64,000 bases of DNA from contig NC_083597.1 of the NCBI RefSeq assembly GCF_020882245.1, positions 78,408,152 through 78,472,151 on the forward strand, read 5' to 3'. The notes below the pieces were generated by a model. The model was not told the origin of the DNA. It did no database searches and saw only the letters and a list, made by a program, of their open reading frames with translations. Below are positions 1-11,759 of the stretch, in pieces. Within the stretch, counting starts at the first letter, position 1. Every line of letters begins with the position of its first letter. The translations under genes and the position numbers were made by a program. This DNA is from Rhopalosiphum padi. Its lineage: Eukaryota > Arthropoda > Insecta > Hemiptera > Aphididae.

Positions 1-3000
1 ACATAAAATAATAATGAAATCATTTATTGAACATTGGTCACACCTATTAATTCTAATAAAGAGGACGCCATACCCGCATGTGTTGTCTCTGTCTTACTAA
101 CGTACATCATAACAAATTTTCGTTCATAAGAATACATTTTGTGATGTTAGCTTTAATATTAGAGTAAATTTACTTATTATCAAATTTAAAGGTAAGAAAA
201 TGATCTAGACAATGACATATGCTTTTATTGATATTATCATTTTAAAGTTGTAAAATTTTACATAGCTATAACTAAGTTGTTATGAAACCAAAATGACTGA
301 AGTTCGGTGGACCCCTAATTATTATTCCAATTGTATGACTTTAAAAAGTAGATTTTTAAGTTCTTGAAACTTTAAGATGATATTATTCTAATCACTAAAA
401 AAAAAACCTTAAAATATATTTTTTTCAAAAAATTTAAAAACCTTAATAATTACGATAAGAAATATATATATAATACCACGGTCTTAGAAGACCGTGTATA
501 ATACTATGATAGTATTTATTTATTTACATTTAATTAACTTTTCAATTTATAATATTTTATTCACCATCCATTAATTGAATATTATGTTATAAACTTATAA
601 TAATCTTAAAGCTTCAAAATTATTATTGCACTTTAATCTCATTTTCTTTGGTAAATTATTTAGGTTGAAATGGTTCAATTGCATTTGAAACAATATAACA
701 ATCTATCATTTTTTTTTTTTTAAAAAGACCATTTTTTTTCCTTAATTAGAGTTAAACAAGCTTGATAAATTATCACTGTGTGAAGTTGGGGCAAGGTTTA
801 TAGATTATATAATCTATAAACCTTGAAGTTAGAGGACCAAACTAAAGCTAGGGTACTATTTTATAGTAATAACAAATCTTGTACCACAGAATATTCTGTG
901 CTTGTACCACGAACTAAAATATACCTATATGTTAGTCGGTGCCTTGTTCGTTTTGTACACGTAAGACGTAAATTAACATTGGTTTTTTTTTTTAATAATA
1001 CATATAGTTTTAAACATCAAATATAAGTTAAATAAGCTTTAATATGTAAAAAATAAATGTTTGTACAAATTTAGTAATATTCAAGTTAAAAGTAGTCAAC
1101 TGGGGTGTATTTTTAGAGGGAGATAAGATAAGTGAGATAGACCCCTCCAGAGCCTTATTTTACTAATATAGTAATATATTTCCATATTTATAATTTAATA
1201 GTAATCCAACTAATAACAACTATACTATTATAAATTATTGTGTTCTTAATAGAGTTAAAGATTTTATTTTTTAGATGTGAATTAACAGTTTTTTACTAAA
1301 AAAAATTATGTGATCAAATAACAGACCTTAAAACTGATTCATAAATTAATATTATGTTTTAGAATTGAAAAGAGGGCAAAGGATTTCTGATTAAATGTTT
1401 GCAGATTTTTTCCCCGTTAAATTTTTTTCATCCTATAGAGGCTTGGATCAGTTGATTATCTAGTCCTTTTTCTATCAATGATTAGGGTATTGTGAATTTT
1501 GTTCTAAGGCGCTTGCGCTTATTCTTCAATATCTATTTATATTGATTCTCCATTGTCAATTATATTTCCTGAAATGAATTATTAACGAAGTTGGAATTTA
1601 CACTAATTTTTATCCCTGAATAATATTCATATTTGTAATTTATTTCATGAAAAATTTAAACCATAAACAATACATTTTTACAAATAACGAACGCGTTTTA
1701 CAAATTTAATATTTTTTCTCATAAATTCATAATATTAGGTTGTAAGTATTGGTTGTCTTTTATTAAGAAAACTAAAGAAATCAACTAAACAAAAAATATT
1801 TATTTCATAAAAATGTAGTATTTTTAGTGCTTTAAATTATAAAAGAAAAATTTCAAATTCTACGCATGGTCGAGGTTATGAGCATGCTTAAAATGTCATA
1901 CATTCATACTTTACATTATTTACTAAAGAGCTATTAGAAAAAAATACCATCACAAATATTTAAATAGGGACATTAATTGTATTTTGTTTAATAAATGTTT
2001 GCCATTAAATAACAAGCATTTGAAAAAAATAAAAATTAAGAAGATATAATCTCAACGGAATTTATTTAAATTATATTGACTAATATTTGAATATAATTGA
2101 AGCGTAATAATTGCTTTCAAGAATAGTTTTGATTTTATTGTCATAAGTCGATGTAGGTTCATGATGTTAAATGACTATTTCAAAAACCAAATTGGTCATT
2201 TGGTATAAATATATTCTAAACTTATTTTAAAGAATGAGGCATACAGAATTTCTGTTCAGTAAAGAAGGGAGGCTTACAAATTGTTTTACATTTTACAATT
2301 ATCACCAATTTTTAATAATTTCGGGTGGTGGGAGGTCCAACATTTTTTTTAATGTAGATACTAAAAAGTAAAAATGTATAGACAATAAGACAATAAACTA
2401 TTCACCACTAAAATTTTTCTACTTTTTAAAATTTCGTGATGGAGGGAGGAGGTACGGACTCCTGGACATGGGCGTTAATTGAGCAATAAATAAATTTAGC
2501 ACACCAATAATTTGTATAGGTTCCCTATATTTTTTTTTAAGTTTTTTAACAAATTTTAGGTTTTTATTAAAAAAAAAAGAACAATATAATTACTAAACAA
2601 GATATGTGTTACGTGAACGTTTAGTTTGTCATAGACCCGCAGATATATAAAAAATATTTTAAAAGTATTTTTATATATCTATGGTTGGACCAAATATTAT
2701 AGATCAAGACATCAAGTTATAGTATTTGTATTTATAGTGTTGTTTGGACACCCCCTTCAATCAAGCCGTCCAGTTTTGTAAACATAATGAACCGCATTAC
2801 TTATTGTATAGTATAATACAGATTGTATATATTTTTATTTTTATAAAAAAAAAAAAAAAAGTATTTGGGTTGGGCTAATCAAAGAATGGCTGTCATTTCC
2901 CGACACGACACGACATGCTGTAGGCAAAAGTGGTTATTAAAATATGGTTAATAAATTTAGTGATAATTTTGCCATGCGTATAACCATGGTTTCTTATCAA

Positions 3001-3601
3001 AAGTTATACCACAGAATATGCCACAGCCCGCCTACCAGTTACCAGTGACGTGTTCAGGTGTTATTTCATTTCAGTATTCAATGTTTCTAAATTTTTAATA
3101 CCTTCTAATATAAATTAATATTATATAAAATTATAAAAGTTAATGAAAGAGTAATGAAATTCGCCTCATTGACGCATTGTTAAGGTAAATTGAAAATATA
3201 AAATATGCTTCAAGTTTACTATTAATACATTTTATTATCAAGTATTTCTTTAAAACATACCTATGATTATTTTGTTTTTAAATTAAATTAATAGGTCTTC
3301 TTTAATACTATGATTCATGACTGTAATAACTATTTTATACAGCATTTAAATTTTCTTAAATATTTAGATAACCTACTTTTTTTAGTTAATTTATTTTGAT
3401 AATTTAAATCTTTTTAATAGTTTTGAAAATGAATTATCTTTTTCTTATTAACATAATTAATTTGCAATTGAATACTTTTTTGATAAAATTTAACAATATA
3501 ATATAAAAGTATTATTATTGATTTGTAGTTCATCACAGATTACTGCCGTTTTATAAAAAAATTACGCACATCAAACTATATTTTTTTTAATCTTAGTAAA
3601 C
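1..3601. other. AT-rich intergenic DNA with repeat remnants
   Basis: No convincing gene is visible. Positions about 60-300 are homologous, in reverse orientation, to the repeat at about 18180-18560 (shared blocks around GTTGTCTCTGTCTTACTAAC and around ATCAAATTTAAAGGTAAGAA). The rest is AT-rich with homopolymer runs. Near the right end a pyrimidine tract and AG at 3595-3596 sit six bases before the SEC23 ATG, so the true SEC23 first exon (5' UTR) is probably upstream, but I could not place it. Confidence 0.6.
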
Positions 3602-6600
3602 ATGTCAACATACGAAGAATTTATTGAGCAAAATGAGGAGCGCGATGGTGTCCGTTTATCGTGGAATGTTTGGCCAGCTAGTAGGCTAGAAGCTACCCGT
3701 CTTGTTGTACCAGTAGGTTGTCTTTACCAGCCATTGAAAGAAAGACCAGGTTAGTATACAATTTATTTTGAAATTGAGATAAATTAATTTCTAATATTTC
3801 ATATATGCAAAAATAGATTTACCTCCAATACAGTATGATCCTGTATTATGTACACGAAATACTTGTCGAGCAATTTTAAATCCTTTATGTCAAGTGGATT
3901 ATAGAGGAAAAATGTGGATATGTAATTTTTGTTTTCAATGTAATTCTGTAAGTATGATTACTTTTGTCTTATTTATTATTTTTTAAATTTATATTGATCA
4001 TCTTTTTTAATTTGTTTAGTTTCCTCCTCAATATGGAGCGATTTCAGATCAACACCAACCAGCTGAACTTATTCCAGCGTTTTCTACCATTGAATATTCA
4101 ATAACGGTAATATTTTAAATATTTATTGTTAACCTTTTCTCTGCTGAATTATTTTTTCCCAGTTCACAGCACTGTGCTGGGTATAAATTTTATTTTTAAA
4201 TATTTTTTTTCGTATTGTTTTAAATATTGTTATAGTTCAAATAATAATTATCAATAAAAAAAAAAAAAAATTCTTATAACTTTTAAGCAGATATTAGTTA
4301 ATTAAGTTAGTGATTGGTTCCCAAATAGTCGATAATGTACTATTATTTCAGTTTATCAAATAATATCAATTTGGGAACCCTGGAAAATCAAATAAATTAT
4401 TTTGCTTATAATTTTTTTTATATTTATCATATATTTTTTTCATTGTCCCTTTGGATTTGTCTAATTATTTACCATTTAATGATATTATCACATTATCTAT
4501 ATCAACTTTTGTTGATTTTTAAAATGATAGGACACATATGCACATCCATAGCAGTGAAAGGGTTAAGTAATACAGATTTAGATTTATATATTGATTTTTA
4601 TTAAATTATATACTTCATTTAGAGAGCTAAAACCATGCCACCTATATTTTTGTTTGTTGTGGATACTTGTATGGATGATGAAGAACTTGGCGCTCTTAAA
4701 GACTCTTTACAAATGTCTCTTAGTTTATTACCACCAAATGCTCTTGTTGGATTAATCACATTTGGGAATGTTGTTCAGGTAAAAAATATACTATATAACT
4801 TTAAAGGTATTTAATGAATCTAATGTATGTAATGTGACTACATATCTTTTTAGGTCCATGAATTGGGTTGTGAAGGTATTTCCAAGTCATATGTGTTTAG
4901 AGGTACTAAAGACTTACCACCAAAACAAATTCAAGATATATTAGGAATTGGTAAATATGCTGCTCCAACTGCACAAGCTGGTGTACCTCAACAACAACAA
5001 CAACAACAAATTAATATACCAGCAAACCGGTATTTTCATAGTAATATTATTATTTTTACTTGTTCTTTTATAAACATTATTATTATTTCATAGATTTATA
5101 CAACCAGTTCAAAATTGTGATGTAAATATGTCAGACTTATTAAATGAGCTTTTAAAAGATCCATGGCCTGTTTCACAAGGTATGAGACCATTAAGAAGTA
5201 CAGGAATGGCATTATCAATTGCTGTTAGCTTACTGGAGGTAATCACAAATTAATATAATTTAATGACATAATTTTGTAATGTATACAGTAATCTTTACAG
5301 TCTACTTACCCACAAACTGGTGCACGGATCATGTTATTTGTTGGTGGAGCATGTTCCCAAGGTCCAGGTCATGTAGTTAATGAAAAGTTATCGGATACAA
5401 TTCGTTCTCATGATCAAATAATGAAAGATAATGCTCCATATATGAAAAAAGCAACAAAGCATTACGATACCTTGGCAGTTCGTGCAGCAACCAATGGACA
5501 TACAATTGATATCTATGCATGTGCTTTAGATCAAACTGGTTTGATGGAAATGAAACAATGTTGTAATACAACTGGGTTTGTTATTGTTATTATGTAAGAT
5601 AAAAATAAATATATTTATTAATTTTTCTATTTTAGTGGCCATATGGTAATGGGTGATTCGTTTAATTCATCTTTATTCAAGCAAACGTTCCAAAGGGTAT
5701 TGGCACGAGATCATGAAAACAATTTAAAAATGGCATTTAATGCTACTTTGGAAGTAAAAACATCTAGAGAATTAAAAAGTAAATAGTATTTGTACTATAT
5801 ACTATATTTCTACTACAATTCAATAATATAAATTATTTTAATGAATATATTTTATTTAGTCATGGGTGCAATAGGTCCATGTGTATCATTAAGTATCAAG
5901 AACCCATGTGTATCTGACTGTGACTTAGGTTTAGGTGGCACATGTCAATGGAAAATGTGTAGTTTGATGCCTAACACTACATGTGCATTTTTCTTTGAGA
6001 TTGTTAATCAAGTAAATAATCCTAAAAACTTTTTTATAACAAACATTTAATTTATGTATATGTAAATATTCTTATTTTTAGCATGGATCACCAATACCTC
6101 AAGGAGGACGTGGTTGTATTCAGTTTATTACTCAGTACCAACATTCCAGTGGTCATAAACGGATTAGAGTCACTACATTAGCTAGGAAGTATGTAATTGT
6201 ATATATATAAAACTAATTTTATTTTATACTTGCAAGTTTTATTTTTTAGTTGGGCAGACCCTGTTCAAAATATGATGCATGTTAGTGCTGCATTTGATCA
6301 AGAAGCATCTGCAGTTTTAATGGCTCGTATGGTAGTGAATCGTGCAGAAACTGAAGATAGTCCGGATGTTATGCGGTGGGCTGATCGTACGCTTATACGC
6401 TTGGTATAAATATTTAGTATTTTTTTTATTATAAAAACTTTAATTAATGTTAAAATTTAAATACAGTGTCAAAAATTTGGTGATTATCAAAAAGATGATC
6501 CAAATAGTTTCCGATTACCAGAAAACTTCAGTTTATATCCACAGTTCATGTACCATTTAAGAAGGTCTCAATTTCTACAAGTTTTTAATAATAGCCCCGA

Positions 6601-7388
6601 TGAAACATCATATTATAGGTTTGTTTATAAAGAAACTTAATAAAAAAAAATTATTTACAGATAATATGAAAATGTTTCTGTTTTAGACACATGTTGATGC
6701 GTGAAGATGTTACACAAAGTTTAATCATGATACAACCAATTCTTTATAGTTATAGTTTTAATGGTAGGCCAGAACCTGTACTATTGGATACTAGCAGTAT
6801 TCAACCTGACAAAATATTATTAATGGACACATTTTTCCATATTTTGATATTCCACGGAGAGGTGAGTTAATATTATATATAGTTTTTTCCCACTTAGCTT
6901 TTATAGACTTAAAAAAAAATGATTATTTATATATCAGACTATAGCTCAATGGAGAGCAATGGATTATCAAAATAGACCAGAGTATAGTAACTTCAAACAG
7001 TTGCTTCAGGCACCTGTTGATGATGCTCAAGAAATTCTTAAAACCCGATTTCCAATGCCTCGGTATATTGACACCGAACAAGGTGGTAGTCAAGTAAGTT
7101 TTTAAGAAAACTTTATTATCACAAACTTTTTTAAAACTCATAATTATTCTTTAAATTATTTTTAGGCAAGATTTTTATTATGCAAAGTTAACCCATCTCA
7201 AACACATAATAATATGTATGCTTATGGAGGCGTGAGTATTGAATTAATATTTATTATTGTAAATTACTGATCATTTTATAATCAACTTTTAATTTTAGGA
7301 TGGTGGAGCACCAGTTTTGACAGATGATGTAAGTTTGCAACTGTTTATGGAACATTTAAAGAAACTAGCTGTCTCATCCAATGCATAG
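3602..7388 (+). CDS. Sec23: SEC23, COPII coat GTPase-activating subunit
   Basis: Inner-shell COPII coat protein: with SEC24 it binds SAR1-GTP on ER exit sites, stimulates SAR1 GTP hydrolysis and helps form ER-to-Golgi vesicles. I read 16 coding exons: 3602-3749, 3817-3947, 4020-4106, 4623-4778, 4854-5029, 5094-5238, 5301-5575, 5636-5778, 5860-6011, 6082-6188, 6250-6403, 6467-6618, 6687-6861, 6938-7093, 7166-7231 and 7299-7388. They join in frame to about 770 residues, close to animal SEC23 (about 765). The zinc-finger cysteines (C61, C66, C85, C88) are present, followed by the trunk/vWA-like domain with FLFVVDTCMD and LFVGGACSQGPG. The helical and gelsolin-like C-terminal parts include IMIQPILYSYSF, PVDDAQEIL, FPMPRYIDTEQGGSQARFLL and KVNPSQTHNNMYAYGG. 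A run of seven Gln encoded by CAA repeats lies in exon 5. Start chosen because MSTYEEFIEQNEERDGVRLSWNVWP matches family N-termini; it is preceded by a likely 5'-UTR intron acceptor. Confidence 0.97.
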
Positions 7389-7777
7389 AAAGTATTTTTT
7401 ATTCTAATGTCCTGTTATTTAATTTTTTTATTATTATTTATATATTCGGTACTTGAAATTTAGATAATTTGAATGTTGTATATTCATACATAATTATTTT
7501 TGTGTTAAAATTGTCCTTTTTCTGTTAAAGATATGAAACGCAGTAAAATTTGTAAATTATAAAAATTATATATATTAATATATTATAACATTATATTATA
7601 TTCAAATTTTTTTCTCTATTAGTAATAAAAACAATAAAAAATAATTAAATTATTGGTCTTTGGATTGAAATAATAATTTTTCTCTAAATATTAAAACTAA
7701 TTCAGTGTACCTAGAAAATTTTGTAAAATTAAAAGAACATATGAGCGGAATGATCTGTTGATAATGGACATGTTCAA
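7389..7777. other. convergent 3' intergenic region of SEC23 and CHP1-like genes
   Basis: 389 bases between two convergent stop codons. AATAAA-type polyadenylation signals for SEC23 are present around 7624. The segment is AT-rich without ORFs, so both 3' UTRs must be short or overlap. Confidence 0.6.
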
Positions 7778-8972
7778 TTAGTTTAAAAATCTAATTGACA
7801 TTTTGTGTTCGATATCAGACTTTTCAAATGTTTTACTGAATTCATCAAATGAAATTAAACCGTCTTCATCTACGTCTGCCTCAGAAATTGTCTTATCAGC
7901 AATTATAGACAACTGTTCTTCACTAAAAAAAGATTAAAAATTTAGAAATAAAAAAAACATACAAATCATTAAAATGTTACCTGATGTTAGCACCAACCAT
8001 CATATGTAAAATAACCAATAGCTCATCCTTTGATATCATACCATCATTATCAACATCATACATATCAAAGGCAACTAAAATCATATTGTTCATATTGATA
8101 TACTATTAAAAAGGCTATCCTATAACAGTTTATTGTTAATAATTAATGATTACATTTCACTTTTTCCATTCTATTATTTTGTTTGTTTGGTTTATTTGGT
8201 CGAATTGGTCTGAATTTAGATAGCCCTCTCATGAATTGTAAGAAATTAATACGATCACAATTATTCCCAGAGTCTGCGTGAAATAAATCAACGATTCTTT
8301 CTCCTAAAGGATTTATAGCCAACTCTGGTATGCGTAGTAAATCTTCTCTACTGAGTGTACCCAAATCGCCTCTATCCAAACTGGTAAATCTACTGTAGAG
8401 ACGTTCTATTTGATTTGCAGTGACTGTAAAATAATTTAATAACAATTTATTTAGTCATGTAACTGTTAAATATGTTAATCTGAGTACAATGTAAATTTAT
8501 AATTTGACATGGTACACAAGATATAAGAAGAAAAACAGATAATTAAAAAAAAATGGTAACATTTTTTAATAGTCATAACTGAATTAACACTTTTTTTCAC
8601 TAGAATTTAACAATATAAAAACAGTTGGAAAGCAAATTATTAATATGAGTGCTATTGAGCCTGTACTTATATTATTATCTCCAAAATAAGAACCAGTTTG
8701 TCAATGTCATCAAAACTAACATTCTATTTTTTAATATCATTTAAATATAAGTACATATGAAACACGGATTAAATTCATTGAAACTAGGTAATTTAACACA
8801 ATTTTTTTTTTATTTTATGTAAGAAATATTTAGTTAAAAAAAAAAACATTTACAGTAAGTCAATATAATTATATGTACATGCACATATACCAACACAATA
8901 CTTACATCCAGTTTCATTTCTAATTTGAGCAATTTCTTCTTTACGCAACAGCAACGATGATCGGTTACCCAT
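7778..8972 (-). CDS. calcineurin B homologous protein (CHP1-like, EF-hand)
   Basis: A myristoylated EF-hand protein of the calcineurin B/CHP group. CHP1 proteins bind the cytoplasmic tail of Na+/H+ exchangers and act in membrane trafficking; that role is taken from the family. Four coding exons on the minus strand, 8906-8972, 8154-8423, 7981-8074 and 7778-7922, join in frame to 191 residues (human CHP1 195). The N-terminus MGNRSSLLLRKEEIAQI carries the G2 myristoylation site. EF-hands 1 and 2 are degenerate (for example TSLDRGDLGTLSREDLL). EF-hands 3 and 4 keep calcium ligands (DVDNDGMISKDEL and DVDEDGLISFDEF). The end, KMSIRFLN, matches the CHP1 C-terminus. For exon 2 I chose the GTAATC donor at 8153 because it restores KFAFDMYD in frame; a nearer GTGAAA donor breaks the frame. 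It is distinguished from calcineurin B itself by the basic/Asn linker and the C-terminus. Confidence 0.92.
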
Positions 8973-9539
8973 TTTCAATATATCGACGTTCAAATTAAAT
9001 ATAAATTGTAAATTATAGAGTAAATAAAATGTTTGTGGAATTCATATCCTTGACCTTAAAAAACATAATCGTAATATAAGAAATAAAAAAAACCATTACA
9101 ATGAAATACACATTAAGGACTTTGATCTTAACGTTATTCGCTAAACCCACAGACTAAGATATGGCTAAACCACAACAACTAAATGGTTTATCTTTTATCT
9201 ATCTAAATCTTAATTAATAATAATTATCACCTATAATAAATATATTGGTCTATTAGATCAAGTGAATAATACAATTTTTATTATCATCTATGTTTATCAT
9301 TGTTACAAACCATAAACTTATAATAATATTATAAGTCTATGTTACAAACTATAAGTTACTATATTTGTTACAAGCCTGGTTTCGTTATCAATATTTTTAT
9401 CAAAACTAAAGAACCGCAGTGATACCTTGATAAGACGGATTTACAATTTCGGTTAAGTCCAACTTTACTATTAACTAATTAATAATTTCTTCGCATTTCA
9501 TTTTATTAATATTTAATGTAAAATAGTTTACTCTTTAAA
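8973..9539. promoter_or_regulatory. shared divergent promoter region of CHP1-like gene and MSS4
   Basis: 567 bases separate two head-to-head start codons (8972 on minus, 9540 on plus). No TATA-like or named motif can be assigned with confidence. The arrangement suggests a bidirectional promoter, but an upstream noncoding exon for either gene cannot be excluded. Confidence 0.5.
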
Positions 9540-9988
9540 ATGACTGAAGATAATACAATTGATGTTAAAAATAACTTTAACCATCTAATTACTGAAGAAA
9601 AAAACAAACACACTGTTTATTGTACAAAATGCCCGTCCCAGATTTTGTCATCTACAATGGGAAAGTATTTGAGAATCGAAGTAAATTTTCAAACATTTCT
9701 TATTATTTAGTTAATCATGTAGTAATTATTTGTATTTTGTAGTTCAATCTTCCACACATGTCTCAGAAAAAAAATTGTGAGGCCGTTGAATGTGAACTGT
9801 TGACAGATTACTGGATGGTTCCAGATATGTATATTTTTGATAATATTGGATTTTCAAAGACTGTGGAATCTGGCATTAAATATCTTATATGTGCTGACTG
9901 TGAAATTGGACCAATTGGATGGTATGATGACAACACTAAGCAATCTTATGTAGCCCTGTCCAGAGTCAAACATGAAGAAAATTCATGA
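9540..9988 (+). CDS. MSS4/RABIF, Rab-interacting zinc-binding chaperone
   Basis: Small zinc protein of the MSS4/DSS4 family, which binds nucleotide-free exocytic Rab GTPases and acts as a Rab holdase or weak exchange factor in secretion. Two coding exons, 9540-9680 and 9743-9988, give 128 residues (human MSS4 123). The zinc site is made by CTKC in exon 1 and CADC in exon 2. Family-specific stretches are NIGFSKTVESGIKYLICADC, IGPIGWYDD and SYVALSRVKH. The second exon alone contains a later ATG (9758), but the first exon supplies the first CxxC pair, so the start at 9540 is strongly preferred. Confidence 0.95.
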
Positions 9989-11759
9989 TATTTAATCAAA
10001 TTGTAAATACTTAAAACATTCTAATTTTATTATAATATTTATAAATTAATAGGAATATCTAAAATATTAAAAACTATATATTTTTAAATGTATTATATTA
10101 ATTATTTATTAAATAACATTCATGTAATATATTTTAATCTATAGTAATTTTTTTTTTGTATGTACAGTGATTATTTTTAGAGTCAACTAGTAAAAAATTT
10201 AACTCATCTATATAACATTATCTGCAGATCACAGTATAGCATTTATTGTGATTTTATGATTATCCCTATGATTAAAATTATGCTGTATTTTTATTAATGA
10301 CTAACAATGCTTGATGATGACTTATAATTTGGATTTAAAATGGATTGTAAAAAGTTACCGACTAATGACTATTGTACTATATTAAAATGTAATCAAAAGC
10401 ATTATAAATTGGATATAGAACTACATTTTGGGTACTCGCGCTTGTAATGCCTACTTACTTTTTCACAAGAGTAAAGAATGCAGACTTTTTAAAACCATAA
10501 TTGAATTTCAATCATCTAAATGCTAATTGGTTATGATTTATTATGTGGTTAACTTAATCATACAGGGTCTGGCGAAAAAACCTCCCTTATTAAGAAATAG
10601 CACTGTGTGAGTTATGGTGGTGGTACAACAGTAGAGAGGGTATCGATGGATAGTGGTATACATACCACTTTTAGTAGATGTAATGGCAAGGAACAAAAAA
10701 AAAACGAAATAAAAACCAACAATTATATAAAAAATAAAAAAATACGTTGTCTAAAACTTTAAAATAATAATATGTATATAACAAAAATTTGCTCGTTCTA
10801 GAATTTAAAGTGGGTCATACATAACAGCCATGTACTGACAGGACGCCAGTTGCCAACCACTGCACTATATATATTGTTGAATTTTTAAACCTATTGTAAG
10901 ACTGTGGGTAAAATCATAGATCTTATGAGGTCTATGGGTAATATAGTGAATAATATGGTATCCAGAGATAAGAATGTTAATGACTTAAAATAATCAGAGG
11001 CGCCAGGTTTTGAAAATGTCACGGGGGCTCACTATTTATTTTATAAACACATGTACAGTTTCACCTAAATAATTACTAAACATTACTCTAATCGGTAAAC
11101 AATTATTAAAATATAGTTATTTGTTGTTTTGTATGTTATAACATATTAATAGTATTAGCAATTTCAATTTTAGGGAGCTGAGCTCCACCTTATCGAGCTC
11201 ATGGGGGGCTGCAGCCTCCGATATAAATAACCAATAACCACATTGAAGTAAACATTTTATTCATTAAATCTGAGTACTACACAGATGCATATTTTCTATG
11301 ACATCACATTATTATCATTATTTGTTCCGAGATTTGATCATGAATTTAATATTCTATTATTATTTTAGTTGAGTGGCACTGCTGAGTAGCTACTCGCCTC
11401 AAGCATTCAAGCCCATATTTACCTTCTCGTACTCATATGCTTATTGTAAACTGTTTTTACAGATTGTAAATATTCTATTAATGTTAAAAAAAAAATATTA
11501 TTATTTAAACTTAGAGTTTATTTAATTATAAAATGTTTTAAGAAATTAAATGTCATACAATGACCATCCGAATTAAGTTATCACTGTTAGTTATAAAAAA
11601 ATAAGTAAATATAAACTACAAATGTTTTGTATAAAATACTATTTATTTTAAACCTTAGATTTTGTACAAATTTACACTAATGAAGTAAGCTATACATGGA
11701 AATAAAATGTTATACATTTTTTTTTTTTTAATTTATTAAATATCTGAAATGTGATAATT
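9989..11759. other. intergenic DNA with hAT-like element ends
   Basis: Between the convergent MSS4 and NELF-C/D genes. Terminal-repeat-like fragments can be seen: a segment near 10845-10865 ending GCCAACCACTG resembles a hAT terminus, and one from about 10996 (CAGAGGCGCC...) to about 11223 (...GCAGCCTCCGA) contains a short GAGCTC-rich inverted repeat. Neither has a target-site duplication I can confirm. No gene is seen. Confidence 0.45.

Noticed and set aside
823..1026. 67-residue ORF
   Set aside because: AT-rich chance ORF in intergenic DNA; no domain, no splice context.
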